Shown here: positions 15,987 through 25,563 of the stretch, in pieces
Position numbering within the stretch: position 1 is the first letter of the stretch
Layout of the letters: the number at the start of each line of letters is the position of its first letter
From: Shewanella donghaensis
GTDB lineage: Bacteria; Pseudomonadota; Gammaproteobacteria; Enterobacterales; Shewanellaceae
NCBI RefSeq assembly: GCF_007567505.1
Contig: NZ_CP041783.1
Span: 4,216,001 to 4,280,000 of the forward strand
Length of the DNA stretch: 64,000 bases
Reading direction: 5' to 3'
Translations under genes and position numbers: made by a program
The notes under the pieces: generated by a model
The model's input: only the letters and a program-made list of their open reading frames with translations
The model's database searches: none
Told to the model about the DNA's origin: nothing

Positions 15987-16850
15987 ATGCACGGAGCCGT
16001 ATATCTTTTTGTGGCCACTTTATTGGCTGCTGTTGGTTGGATCGCCACTAAATTAGTTGTGGTTAGCGTCCCGGGCGAGCTGTTTATCAGTACTCGCTTC
16101 TTATGTGCTAGCCTGATTTTGCTGCCATTTTGTTATAAAAGTTTGTGGCGGTTGCGCGCTAAGCAAGTGCTGTTAGCTTGCGGGGTCGGGGTGTTCTTAG
16201 GTTTAGCATTATTGGTATGGGTGTATGCGGTTTCAATAAGTAACACCTTATCTGAAGGGGCATTTATCATGAGTTTAGCCATGATTATTGCGCCAATGAC
16301 GGCATGGCTGTTATTTCAAATTAAACCTAATAAAGCCTTCTGGTTAGCACTGCCGATGAGTATTGCAGGTATGATGCTACTGACATTAACTAACGGCTGG
16401 CACATTGAACCAAGCCAGTGGTATTTCTTATGTGCGTCAGCATTATTGTCAGTGCACTTTGTATTGAATAAAAAGATAAGTGGCAGTATCAAGCCGTTAG
16501 ATTCTATTTGTTTGCAGTTGTTTGTTGTGGGCTCCGTTGCCGCTATCTATGTCCTCTATACTCAAGAGTTTAGTTTTGAACTGAACAATAGCGTGATATT
16601 TTGGTTTGTTCTTTCCACTGTTATTGCCACTTCTGCACGTTATTTATTGCAGACGTTAGGTCAGTATCAAGTAAAAATGGAAACCGCGGCATTGATTATG
16701 ATTTTAGAACCTATTTGGACCATGATGCTCAGTTTCTTAGCGTTGGGAGAAACGTTATCGCTACAGAAGTTAGCTGGCGGCGCAATAATTTTTAGTTCCT
16801 TATTTGTGTATATTAAGCTATCAAAACCGCCTAAAGTTATTGAATCATAA
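15987..16850 (+). CDS. EamA/DMT-family transporter
   Basis: This 287-residue inner-membrane protein has about ten predicted helices arranged as two EamA repeats. The second repeat ends with ETAALIMILEPIWTMMLSFLALGE, the typical EamA segment in which a Glu-Pro precedes the last helices. Members export metabolites such as amino acids or import sugars and nucleotides; the substrate cannot be inferred here. GAGG lies 7 bases before the ATG. The gene stands alone between two strong terminators. Confidence 0.87.
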   Translation: MHGAVYLFVATLLAAVGWIATKLVVVSVPGELFISTRFLCASLILLPFCYKSLWRLRAKQVLLACGVGVFLGLALLVWVYAVSISNTLSEGAFIMSLAMIIAPMTAWLLFQIKPNKAFWLALPMSIAGMMLLTLTNGWHIEPSQWYFLCASALLSVHFVLNKKISGSIKPLDSICLQLFVVGSVAAIYVLYTQEFSFELNNSVIFWFVLSTVIATSARYLLQTLGQYQVKMETAALIMILEPIWTMMLSFLALGETLSLQKLAGGAIIFSSLFVYIKLSKPPKVIES

Positions 16851-16878
16851 TAGCGATATTCAGTTTGGTTCAAACATT

Positions 16879-16911
16879 AAAGAGCCAGTCATGTGACTGG
16901 CTCTTTTTTAT
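16879..16911 (+). terminator. Intrinsic terminator after the EamA transporter
   Basis: Stem AAAGAGCCAGTCA pairs with TGACTGGCTCTTT (13 bp, 2-base loop), then TTTTA. The core CCAGTCA/TGACTGG recurs at 25371. The opposite strand also has an A/T-rich flank, so it may serve the convergent peptidase gene as well. Confidence 0.93.
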
Positions 16912-16938
16912 GGTGCTTTGTTGATGCTACTTAATAAA

Positions 16939-19527
16939 TTATAACTGGCTTAAGTACTTTTCAACGCTGGCAAGTTCACGTTGCTTTAGGCTGACGCAGT
17001 TGTTAACACTTTCATCGAGTTTGGCTAAGGTGCGGCTAAATTCAGGTGTTTGTTCTGCTTTTGGCTTAAAGAATGCGTTAGTGGTATTCAATGCTTCGAT
17101 GTCACAACCACTGCCGGTATATGATGGGATCATGGCAACTGCAAATGGAGGCAGTTTAGTTTTAATTGCGTCGTAGTTGGTATAAACCCAATCTCTAAAG
17201 CGCTGCTTACGGGCATCAGTATAGCTCTGGCCTGATATGATGTAGCGTAAATCTGGCGCATTTACTTTATCGGTCAAGCTATATGCGAGCACGCTGTTTT
17301 GCAGCTTTTCCGTAGGAGCATAACCTAGGGCATACATTAAACGGGTGCGCTTTTGCGGATTTTTAGTGACTTCAAATTCGGCTTTAACTTTATTTAACAC
17401 AGCTTCATCACCGTAATAAACCGCAATTTCAAGGTAAGTACCGATAAGATATTGATCAACTTCTTTACCTTCAAGGTACAAGTTAGCCTGTTCTTTAGCG
17501 GTGGCAATAGTGGCCTTATCTTTGGCTTCAAAGGCTAACAAGCTGATTAACGTCGGGCGTAATTTACTGATTGACGCTTTTTCGTCTGCTTTAGCTGTGG
17601 CGCCGTATTTATTAATGGCACTTTGTGCTCCTGAGGCAATGAATTTAGCCCACAGGTCTTGGTTAGAGTCATCAATAAAGGTACGTTTTTGTGACTGTAA
17701 GTAACCTAATGCCGTTGAGACAATTTGTGGATGTTGATCATCAATAAATGCACCCAAAATTTTCAGTAACTCCCCACCAGAGATAAAGCCTGCATCAAGT
17801 AGAGCATCAGCTGCTGAGATTAAGGCTTTACGTTCACGTGCTGTAAGTTGGGTTTTAGCATTGGCTAATAAGTTAGCCATTTGTGTTTCATCTAATAACC
17901 AGCGGTAGTAACCCATGGCATCAGAGTCTGGGTAAATCCAATCAGGACTGAATGCCAATTTGATGGTTTGAGATTGACTGTTTAATAAGATGGTCTGTGT
18001 TTCAACCTTATCACCTTTACCGTATTTAACCGATACAGGTACAGTCCAAGATTGCTTATCAGCTTTAGTCCCTGCATTTACAAAGCGGGTTTGGGCCAGT
18101 GTTAACTTGTCGCCTGCTAATGACACATCGATTAAAGGATAAGATGATTGCTCAATAAAGGTACTTAAAATACTGCCAACATCTTTACCTGAAGCTTTTG
18201 ATAATGCATTCCATAAGTCATCCGCTTCGGTATTTTTAAAGGCGTGATCTTTTACATATTGGCGAATACCTTTGTTAAACTCAGCTTCGCCGATATAGTT
18301 TTCAACCATATCCAGTACCGCTTCACCTTTGCTATATGCCAATCCTAGACCGTCCATAATATCGGCTTCGGTTTTAATTGGCTTTCTGATGGGCTTAGTT
18401 GATACTCGCGCATCCAATGCCATTACGTAGTTTTTAGATAACGCTAAGTTAGATTCAAACTCAGGATGAATTTGTTCGGTGATTTTAGCCGCCATCCAGC
18501 TTGCAAAAGCTTCGTTTAACCACAAGTCATTCCACCACTGCATAGTGACTAAGTTGCCATACCATTGGTGGGCAAGTTCGTGAGCGATAATTGAAACGGT
18601 GGTTTTTTTACTATTTTGGCTAGCATTTTTTTCATCGACTAACAAAATGTCTTCACGGTAGGTCACAAGGCCCGCGTTCTCCATTGCGCCAAATGGAAAC
18701 TCTGGCACTGCAACACTATCAAGTTTTTGATAAGGGTAATCGACACCAAAATAATCTTCCAATGCGCTTAGCACTAATGGCATTTGTTCGGCTGCGTATT
18801 TGGCGAGCTCGATTTTGCCTTTGGTCGTAATCACACGTCCTGGCACTTTCATGCCTGTGACTTCAATTTCTTCAAATTGACCCACTGCATAGGCAACTAG
18901 GTACGAGGATATCGGTTTAGTTTGCGCAAATACGTGAGTGGTCATGCCATCTTGGGTGTCGACAGAAAGCTCTGGGGTATTGCTGTAAACTTTTTCGATA
19001 CTCGGCGCTGTAATGGTAACTTGAAAAGGAATTTTGTATTCAGGTTCATCAAAGCTTGGAAAGCTGCGGCGTGCATCACTCATTTCAAACTGAGTAAATA
19101 AGTATGGCAGGCCACCATCAATGGTTTTATACAGGCCGACAGATTGACGGTTATAAGGGGCTGTGAAATCCATTGAGAAAGAATATGCACCAGGTTCGAT
19201 AGTATGTGGGCAGTTAAATAACACCACCCCGGTATCTTGCATGGTTACATCAAGTTGGCAGTCTTTATTCTTATCTGAAGTGGCGTCTAATATGATATTT
19301 GTTGCAGTGTATTCTAAACCGTTAAGCTGTAATTGCTTAGTGGCTTCAAGTACTTCAATTTGAATTTCAGTGCTGCCTGAAAACTGATCTTTTACTGGAT
19401 CTAAGTTGAGCTTAATACTTTGTGATATTGGTTTGGCGACTTTACTTAGCACGTATTCATTGGCTAAGGCGTCGGTACTTCCCACAAATGAGAGCGTAAC
19501 CAGTCCCGCAGTGACGATTCGATACAT
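16939..19527 (-). CDS. Exported M1-family aminopeptidase
   Basis: This zinc metallopeptidase of about 862 residues removes N-terminal amino acids from peptides. The exopeptidase motif GAMEN (in FGAMENAGLVTY) and the zinc site HELAHQWYGN followed 18 residues later by NEAFASW are intact. Starting at 19527 gives a clean Sec signal peptide (MYRIVTAGLVTLSFVG...ALA) with an AGGAA ribosome binding site; the longer frame to 19617 would hide it. After the catalytic domain comes the M1 C-terminal helical repeat domain (from about residue 530). It is distinct from cytoplasmic PepN because of the signal peptide; it probably acts in the periplasm or is secreted, in peptide scavenging. Confidence 0.93.
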   Translation of the reverse strand: MYRIVTAGLVTLSFVGSTDALANEYVLSKVAKPISQSIKLNLDPVKDQFSGSTEIQIEVLEATKQLQLNGLEYTATNIILDATSDKNKDCQLDVTMQDTGVVLFNCPHTIEPGAYSFSMDFTAPYNRQSVGLYKTIDGGLPYLFTQFEMSDARRSFPSFDEPEYKIPFQVTITAPSIEKVYSNTPELSVDTQDGMTTHVFAQTKPISSYLVAYAVGQFEEIEVTGMKVPGRVITTKGKIELAKYAAEQMPLVLSALEDYFGVDYPYQKLDSVAVPEFPFGAMENAGLVTYREDILLVDEKNASQNSKKTTVSIIAHELAHQWYGNLVTMQWWNDLWLNEAFASWMAAKITEQIHPEFESNLALSKNYVMALDARVSTKPIRKPIKTEADIMDGLGLAYSKGEAVLDMVENYIGEAEFNKGIRQYVKDHAFKNTEADDLWNALSKASGKDVGSILSTFIEQSSYPLIDVSLAGDKLTLAQTRFVNAGTKADKQSWTVPVSVKYGKGDKVETQTILLNSQSQTIKLAFSPDWIYPDSDAMGYYRWLLDETQMANLLANAKTQLTARERKALISAADALLDAGFISGGELLKILGAFIDDQHPQIVSTALGYLQSQKRTFIDDSNQDLWAKFIASGAQSAINKYGATAKADEKASISKLRPTLISLLAFEAKDKATIATAKEQANLYLEGKEVDQYLIGTYLEIAVYYGDEAVLNKVKAEFEVTKNPQKRTRLMYALGYAPTEKLQNSVLAYSLTDKVNAPDLRYIISGQSYTDARKQRFRDWVYTNYDAIKTKLPPFAVAMIPSYTGSGCDIEALNTTNAFFKPKAEQTPEFSRTLAKLDESVNNCVSLKQRELASVEKYLSQL

Positions 19528-19827
19528 GTTGTTTCCTGTTGTTTTAATGATCATTCCATGATGTTCAATGGCATTGATTTGAATTGAGATTCGAATATTT
19601 TTATGAAAGTGAATCATTTCTGTGCTGATTCTATGAGAGCATAATACAACAAATTAGTAACAAGCGGGGGTGGTGAATTCAATAGTGTTTGCCACTTGTT
19701 GTAACAATTTATTATTTTCATAAGATTTAGCTACTTGATGGTAATCATAGGGAAGATAAATACCTTTATTTCACATTATCGAGTTTATAATTTATACCAA
19801 GAGTCGTTTAAGAGTTGATTGGAAAAG
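19528..19827. other. Divergent promoter region (aminopeptidase / PAP2 phosphatase)
   Basis: About 300 bp of AT-rich sequence lie between divergent genes. Apart from ribosome binding sites I see no operator-like dyad, repeat or ORF. Confidence 0.4.
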
Positions 19828-20574
19828 ATGAAGCAACATTTTCAGGTGCTAAAGTTTGGTGTATTAGCGATATTAAGTTTGTTTGGCTTACTAGCTTTGG
19901 CCGCTTTATTACTGCCAGCCCCCCAATTAGCCGTGCCTTTATCTGAAAGCACCGGACTGTTTTTGAGCATACTGACAGAATCAGCAGGTATGCCATATTT
20001 TCTAATAACAGTGTTGATTGGAGTAGGGCTAGGTTATGCGTTTTTAGATAACCACAAAAGTTGGTTAAGGTTTGTAGTGCAATTTGGCATTGTATTAACC
20101 ATCGCCTTTTCGCTCAAAGTGGGTTTTAAATTGTTGACGGCAGAGCCTAGACCTTATGTGGATTTATTGGTTAATGCACAAGTTGTTGACTCAGTTGATG
20201 CTTTTTATCAACTCAGTAAGGCTGATAAAGCCGAGGCGATTAATCATGTTGAAACGCTTTATGGCAGTGTGAGAGTGTCTAACTGGTTAGATGGCACTAA
20301 TTACTCTCTTCCGTCAGGTCATTCGTTATTTGTGGCTATTTTTGTGTTTGTTATTGGTGGTTTATTATTGCAAAAGCAGCAGTGGTTGCTTGCAACAATG
20401 GTGATCACTTGGGGCTTAGGGGTCGCATTGAGCCGAGTTTATCTTGGCATGCATAGTTACCTCGATATATTTACCTCTTTGCTGTGTTCATTAATCTCTA
20501 TTTTCTTGTTGCAAGTATTACTGTTTATTTATCAACGAATTGACTCAAACCAGTCTGCTTCGCTGTTAAGGTGA
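19828..20574 (+). CDS. PAP2-family membrane phosphatase (PgpB-like)
   Basis: This protein of about 248 residues has roughly six membrane helices and dephosphorylates lipid phosphates such as phosphatidylglycerophosphate or undecaprenyl pyrophosphate at the outer face of the inner membrane. The three-part acid phosphatase signature is visible: KxxxxxxRP in KLLTAEPRP, PSGH in LPSGHSLF, and SRxxxxxHxxxD in SRVYLGMHSYLD. A TTG at 19819 could also start the frame, but the ATG at 19828 has a better-spaced GGAAAAG. It ends close to the convergent regulator gene. Confidence 0.9.
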   Translation: MKQHFQVLKFGVLAILSLFGLLALAALLLPAPQLAVPLSESTGLFLSILTESAGMPYFLITVLIGVGLGYAFLDNHKSWLRFVVQFGIVLTIAFSLKVGFKLLTAEPRPYVDLLVNAQVVDSVDAFYQLSKADKAEAINHVETLYGSVRVSNWLDGTNYSLPSGHSLFVAIFVFVIGGLLLQKQQWLLATMVITWGLGVALSRVYLGMHSYLDIFTSLLCSLISIFLLQVLLFIYQRIDSNQSASLLR

Positions 20575-20598
20575 TGGTTATAAAACCTTTTTGCTGAC

Positions 20599-22527
20599 TT
20601 ATTTTGAATAGCGCTTTATAGATGCATCATCTAATCCCAGCTTGGCTAACATTGCCATATACCGAGGGTCGTGACGAATACCTGCAAATCTAGGGTCATG
20701 TTTGGCGAAAATGAGGCAATTTGATTGGTATTCTACGGCTTGATCTAGCAGCGGAAATACCTTTTCTGTTTGGTCCATTAACGCGAATATCACCGCCGTT
20801 TCGTAGGGGCACATATACAGCTGTTGCTGCGTCGCCTGTTTTATTAATGGCAACACCTTATCTGTATGTCCGCCAGCCGCATAAGCTTGAGCCAATAGAA
20901 TTAAGGGGAATGGGTCTTGATGACTCAAGGCAACCCCTTGCCTTGCTAGGGTAATACTTTGTTCTATATCGCCATTAATGTAGTGGGCTACAGATAAGCT
21001 CAGTAATGGGTAGGGCATTTGAGGGTGTTGTTGTATCTTGCGTTTTCCCCAAGCGATTGCAGCATCAACTTCACCGACCATCATTAATGCCCATAAACCC
21101 CATTCGGCTATCTCTTGATTTAATGGGTCTAAGTTGTCTGCTCGCGCCACTGATAGCTGTACTTTATCTGCTTCGCCTAGTGCCGTGTAATATAGGGCAA
21201 AACCCAGCTCTGTAAGCGCCAGATTCGGGTCTAATTTCTTCGCTCTGTTAAGCATTACCCAAGCATCTTCCCATAACATGGCATGGATATAAGCCATACC
21301 TAATGAGGCTTGAACGCTTGCTGAATTAGGGTTTATGGCCAGCAGTTCAGTGGCTGAAGCAATGACTTTAGGTAGCACATCCTTAGGTTTCTCAAATAAA
21401 ATCATCAAAATACGATAAGCATTTGCTTTGGCAATGTAGGCAGCTTCAAAGTTTTTATCTAATGTTATAGCTTGAGAATAGTAGTCTATGGCTTGCAACA
21501 CTGAGTCATGACTCATTTGGGAAAGTAGATATTGTCCTTCAATATAACGTTCATATGCTGCTAAGTTACGAGTAGGAATATGTGTTAATTTTACCTTTTC
21601 ATCCTCAAGAATAATGACCTGTAAGGAGGATGATATTGAGGATGCTATGTCATTTTGAGAGGTAAAAAAATTGGTTTTATCTACTTGAATATCAAAGCTG
21701 CCATCCCAAATTATGATTCCTGTATCTATATTTTCTAACTCTGCAGTGAAACGTAAATCACCATTTATGGCTGTTTTAACCACGCCATCAAGTACAAAAT
21801 TGACTTCAGGTAATTGCTCTTTTATATGAGTGCGTACTTTATTCGCTTTGAAGGTAAAAGCTGATGGCGGAGGGACCACTTTAATCCCAGATACTTTGCG
21901 TAAATCTTGGATTAATTCTCGAGTTATTTGATCTGCAAATGGTTGCCACTGCTCAATATCATTACTTGAAATAGACATGGGGACAACCAGTAAGTAAGGC
22001 TCTTTTATTGCTTGAGCTGATGGTGATTTTTGCAAATTAACGCCGCTAAATATTATTATTGTGATGAATGAAAATAAACCAATAATAGCGAGTTTTCTGC
22101 GGTTATTTTTGATTGTGTTCGCGAGCTTTATAGTCGCGGCAGGCTTTGAATTAGTCTGATTAATAGGGCTGTCAGTTGAGTTGTTTGAGTCATTTCCTGG
22201 AGTAGATAAAGGCTCTTTGTACTCCGCAACATCAGCGATGAAATGGTAGCCTCTAGATCTAATCGTGTTGATGACTTTCTGCTGTTCGCCATTATCGCCT
22301 AATGCCTTCCTAGCACTTTTAATATGGTTACTAAGTGTCGTATCTGAGACTTCACGACCAGCCCATACCTGTGTTAGTAGCTCGTCTCTAGAAATAATAC
22401 GTGATCTATTCTCAATTAAATAAATAATTAAATCATAGACCTTTGGCTCTATTGATAAAGCAAGACCCTCTTTACTTATTTGATATCGTTCAGTATCAAT
22501 CTCGATGTTGTTAAATCGAAACAGCAT
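20599..22527 (-). CDS. ToxR/CadC-like transmembrane regulator with TolB-like and TPR domains
   Basis: This 642-residue one-component regulator begins with an OmpR/PhoB-type winged helix (about 1-100; EPKVYDLIIYLIENRSRIISRDELL, then SNHIKSARKALGD). It continues through a linker and a single membrane helix (about 147-168) into a periplasmic part. That part has a TolB/adenylate-cyclase-associated N-terminal-like domain (about 180-290, ending LENIDTGIIIWDG) and tetratricopeptide repeats to the end. Such proteins bind DNA from the membrane in response to periplasmic signals. AAGGG precedes the ATG. It is divergent from a fatty acid hydroxylase-family gene, a plausible target. Confidence 0.9.
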   Translation of the reverse strand: MLFRFNNIEIDTERYQISKEGLALSIEPKVYDLIIYLIENRSRIISRDELLTQVWAGREVSDTTLSNHIKSARKALGDNGEQQKVINTIRSRGYHFIADVAEYKEPLSTPGNDSNNSTDSPINQTNSKPAATIKLANTIKNNRRKLAIIGLFSFITIIIFSGVNLQKSPSAQAIKEPYLLVVPMSISSNDIEQWQPFADQITRELIQDLRKVSGIKVVPPPSAFTFKANKVRTHIKEQLPEVNFVLDGVVKTAINGDLRFTAELENIDTGIIIWDGSFDIQVDKTNFFTSQNDIASSISSSLQVIILEDEKVKLTHIPTRNLAAYERYIEGQYLLSQMSHDSVLQAIDYYSQAITLDKNFEAAYIAKANAYRILMILFEKPKDVLPKVIASATELLAINPNSASVQASLGMAYIHAMLWEDAWVMLNRAKKLDPNLALTELGFALYYTALGEADKVQLSVARADNLDPLNQEIAEWGLWALMMVGEVDAAIAWGKRKIQQHPQMPYPLLSLSVAHYINGDIEQSITLARQGVALSHQDPFPLILLAQAYAAGGHTDKVLPLIKQATQQQLYMCPYETAVIFALMDQTEKVFPLLDQAVEYQSNCLIFAKHDPRFAGIRHDPRYMAMLAKLGLDDASIKRYSK

Positions 22528-22746
22528 TCATAATCCCTTATTTGATTGGTATCTTCCTATCTAGGTGGGTTAATCAATATTAGTCGAAATATTTGATTAT
22601 TTATCTTCAATTTATTCACATTTAGCTTTCTATTAACTAAGTGTGAACCAATGAATACTAAATCGTTATCTAACCTTCATGTTTCTTAAGCTGATGTGGG
22701 CAAAATTAAATATCCATCAATTGAAAATAAATTAAGGAATTCAATT

Positions 22747-23496
22747 ATGCCTTCCCCACTAGAAATACTGATAGACCCCATTTCTATCATCCTACTGTCG
22801 ATTTATTTAGGCTTAATATTTGTCGAAGCTGTCGCACCTGGTCAGCAACAAGAAAAAGTAACAGGTTGGTATGCAAAGTCATTGTTGGTTTTTGTATGCT
22901 ACTTTTACCTTTCAACATATTTGCCATTGATATGGGATAAGTATTTACTGCCATTTCAACTTTTAAATCTTCAACAGCTAAATCCAATAGTCAGTACGAT
23001 TATCGCAGTGCTGATTTTTGAACTTGGTATCTACATTTGGCATCGAACGATGCATAAAACACCGTTGTTGTGGCGGACTTTCCATCAAATGCATCATAGT
23101 GCGGAAAGATTAGACTCATTTGGTGCGTTTTATTTCAGTCCATTAGATATGATTGGTTTTACGCTAGTTGGTAGTATTAGCCTCAATGTGTTTGTTGGCT
23201 TGTCACCACAGGCTATTAGCTGGTTTTTGTACATAACGATGTTTCTTGCTGTTTTTCAGCATACTAATATCAGTACTCCACAGTGGCTGGGGTATTTGAT
23301 TCAACGGCCAGAGAGCCATTCGGTGCACCACCAAAAAGGTGTGCATGCATACAATTATTCTGACTTGCCCATTTTCGATATTCTGTTTGGCACCTTTAAA
23401 AATCCGCCACGATTTGCAGATAAAATTGGCTTTTATCAAGGGGCTTCATACCGAGTTAAGGACATACTCTTATGGCGTGATATCTCTAAACCATGA
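22747..23496 (+). CDS. Fatty acid hydroxylase / sterol desaturase superfamily membrane protein
   Basis: This protein of about 249 residues is an integral membrane di-iron oxygenase. The histidine clusters are HRTMH (99-103), HQMHH (113-117) and a downstream HSVHH (about 200), as needed for the two irons, with four or so membrane helices. The ATG at 22747 has AAGGAA at proper distance; an in-frame GTG at 22696 lacks one. The substrate could be a fatty acid, a carotenoid or an ether lipid; no neighbour decides this. The divergent ToxR-like regulator may control it. Confidence 0.88.
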   Translation: MPSPLEILIDPISIILLSIYLGLIFVEAVAPGQQQEKVTGWYAKSLLVFVCYFYLSTYLPLIWDKYLLPFQLLNLQQLNPIVSTIIAVLIFELGIYIWHRTMHKTPLLWRTFHQMHHSAERLDSFGAFYFSPLDMIGFTLVGSISLNVFVGLSPQAISWFLYITMFLAVFQHTNISTPQWLGYLIQRPESHSVHHQKGVHAYNYSDLPIFDILFGTFKNPPRFADKIGFYQGASYRVKDILLWRDISKP

Positions 23497-23520
23497 TTAA
23501 TAGGGACATGTTTGGCGATA

Positions 23521-23592
23521 GCCAATAGCTATTGGCCAAAAGACTAGCCGCATGCGCGAATTATTCTGTAAATTTTCGCTCATCGCGCGGCT
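23521..23592. repeat. Inverted repeats between convergent genes
   Basis: Two structures lie in this 107-bp spacer: a 16-bp perfect palindrome GCCAATAGCTATTGGC at 23521-23536, and a GC-rich stem (AGCCGC-bulge-GCGA at 23546-23559 with TCGCGCGGCT at 23583-23592). Neither has a clear T-run. They could impede read-through between the convergent genes or be a protein binding site. Confidence 0.6.
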
Positions 23593-23603
23593 GTGGTGAA
23601 CCA

Positions 23604-24257
23604 CTAGTATTTCTTAATATCAAATGCCGCTTTAAGATTATTGGCAAATTCAATAAACTTCTCTTTGATAGTGCGTTTGATTGTGACATCCAGTGAACCC
23701 AAAATTACTTTACCTTCAATGGTTATAATCGGGGACTGGCGTTGAGCAATAGAGGGGGCATTATTTTCAATGCTACTGATGATGCCGTAAGTTTTACAAA
23801 CGACATTGATACCCTCTGGGACATAAATACTGCTACTGCCTAAAAGGCAGTTAACATTGATGGTGACGTGTTGATGCTGAAAGATCGCATCAGTAAAATC
23901 TAAAGTTGTCTCACCTAATACGTTATTTAAGTTGATGACTTTAGGTACTATCCATTGTCCACTGCGTTCATTATTACCTAAAATACTGGTTAAACTTAGC
24001 TCTTCATCAGCGGTTTTATTGCCATAGTTAGGCGTAAATTGGTGTTCTTTTTTATTAGTGTAATCTGTATCAGCCTTCATGGTTAAGTCTGCGGTCAAGG
24101 CGATAATCTCTTTATGGTCATTTGAATTCATCGCGTCATCTAGGCGTCTTTCGAAGGCTTCAGCTGATATCATGCCATGGCTATAATTGACTATTAGTTG
24201 ATCGATGACTTCCTCTCGAACTTGCTCAATAGGGCGGTCTTCTAAAATTACGCTCAT
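23604..24257 (-). CDS. DUF1707/LiaF-like protein
   Basis: This 217-residue predicted cytoplasmic protein has an N-terminal DUF1707/SHOCT-like helical segment (about 8-60; VIDQLIVNYSHGMISAEAFERRLDDAM), a polar linker, and a C-terminal LiaF-like beta-rich domain (about 100-200; DFTDAIFQHQHVTINVNCLLGSSSIYVPEG). In Firmicutes LiaF-type domains sense cell-envelope stress together with histidine kinases; none is encoded here. It has no membrane helix, unlike typical LiaF. A strong AAGGAG ribosome binding site precedes the ATG. The gene stands alone. Confidence 0.8.
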   Translation of the reverse strand: MSVILEDRPIEQVREEVIDQLIVNYSHGMISAEAFERRLDDAMNSNDHKEIIALTADLTMKADTDYTNKKEHQFTPNYGNKTADEELSLTSILGNNERSGQWIVPKVINLNNVLGETTLDFTDAIFQHQHVTINVNCLLGSSSIYVPEGINVVCKTYGIISSIENNAPSIAQRQSPIITIEGKVILGSLDVTIKRTIKEKFIEFANNLKAAFDIKKY

Positions 24258-24650
24258 GCTGTCACTCCTTGGACTTTATAGTACATAGTTTTGTTTGCTT
24301 AATAGGCTGAGGTTCAGCTTATATAGTGGTTAAATAGTAAGCAAGCTTTGCACCATGTAATAATAGTCTTTAATATCAGTATTTTATGGTTTTCATTAAT
24401 GTTGCGTAGTTAGTTTAGCTACGTTGATTAGTGAAGTTGACTGAAAATATTAGCCAACTTCACTATTTATCACTGCAAAATGTGTGCTGTGAATATCATA
24501 ATGTGATTAAATCTGCATGTTTTAAGCGATAATGCTAGCGAACTATTGTGGTGTTTAAAGTCCGTAATGATTGGTGTTGCTGGCTCTTTTTCTTATTTAA
24601 GGAAACGCCTAGAATGCTTCCCATCGGCATCACCCATGAGGAAAATCATT
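24258..24650. other. 393-bp divergent intergenic region
   Basis: AT-rich spacer between the LiaF-like gene and the nitroreductase gene. An open frame extends upstream of the nitroreductase start to about 24546, but it lacks a ribosome binding site and family similarity. Nothing else stands out. Confidence 0.4.
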
Positions 24651-25310
24651 ATGTCTCACCCAATCATTGCAGATCTGAACAAACGTTATACGGCTAAAAA
24701 GTACGACTCAAGTAAGCGTATTTCATCAGAGGACATGGATGTATTGAAAGAAGCTATTCGTTTATCTGCTTCTTCTATTAACTCACAGCCGTGGAAATTT
24801 ATTATTTTAGAAACTGATGTTGCAAAACAGCGTTTTCATGACACTTTTGCCAATATGCATCAGTTTAATCAGCCTCACGCTCTTGAAGCATCACATGTGA
24901 TTTTGTTTGCACATAACCCACATTTCACAAAAGACGACTACAGAAAAGTGGTTGATGCAGAAGTATCTTCAGGTCATTTACCTGCTGATATGTACGATGG
25001 GATGTTAAACGGTGGTTTCACTTTCGCTGAATCAAACACTGACGAAGCAGGTTTTAACGGCCATTGGACTAAAGCGCAAATTTACATTGCCCTTGGTAAT
25101 ACATTACATGTACTTGCACGTTTAGGTATTGCCTCTACACCGATGGAAGGTGTTGATTCTTCATTAATTGGCGAGTCATTCAAAGACGAACTAGGAGGTT
25201 ATGTTTGTGAATTTGCACTGGCAATTGGTTATCACAAAGATGGTGAAGATTATAACTATGGCCTTCCTAAAGCGCGTTTAGCAATGGAAGATGTTATCAC
25301 CGTACTTTAA
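24651..25310 (+). CDS. NfsB-type oxygen-insensitive NAD(P)H nitroreductase
   Basis: This 219-residue FMN flavoprotein acts as a dimer and reduces nitroaromatics, quinones and related compounds by two electrons. From the ATG at 24651 (AGGAAA ribosome binding site) it has the NfsB length and start (MSHPIIADLNKRYTAKKYD), the FMN-contacting SSINSQPWKFIIL (about 38-50), and GIASTPMEGVD in the C-terminal half. The physiological substrate is uncertain. It is monocistronic with a terminator 60 bp downstream. Confidence 0.92.
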   Translation: MSHPIIADLNKRYTAKKYDSSKRISSEDMDVLKEAIRLSASSINSQPWKFIILETDVAKQRFHDTFANMHQFNQPHALEASHVILFAHNPHFTKDDYRKVVDAEVSSGHLPADMYDGMLNGGFTFAESNTDEAGFNGHWTKAQIYIALGNTLHVLARLGIASTPMEGVDSSLIGESFKDELGGYVCEFALAIGYHKDGEDYNYGLPKARLAMEDVITVL

Positions 25311-25370
25311 TCATTAGCATATTATTTGCTGTTATAACGGGATTAATTCCCAGGATTAGCACCTATTAAG

Positions 25371-25396
25371 AAGCCAGTCATTTGACTGGCTTTTTT
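25371..25396 (+). terminator. Intrinsic terminator after the nitroreductase gene
   Basis: AAGCCAGTCA pairs with TGACTGGCTT (10 bp, 2-base TT loop), followed by TTTT. The core is nearly identical to the terminator at 16879. Confidence 0.92.
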
Positions 25397-25563
25397 GTTT
25401 ATTGCAGTTGCTTAACCAGTTCGATAAATTGCAGGTTTGTCGTAACTATTGTCGGCCCACTTCCATCTGCATGGTGACCGACTCTTTATCTAAGGTTAAG
25501 TCTGTTGCAATAGCATTAATTTGCTGATGTTTACTTGGATCGTTTAGCGATTGTAAGTTGATA

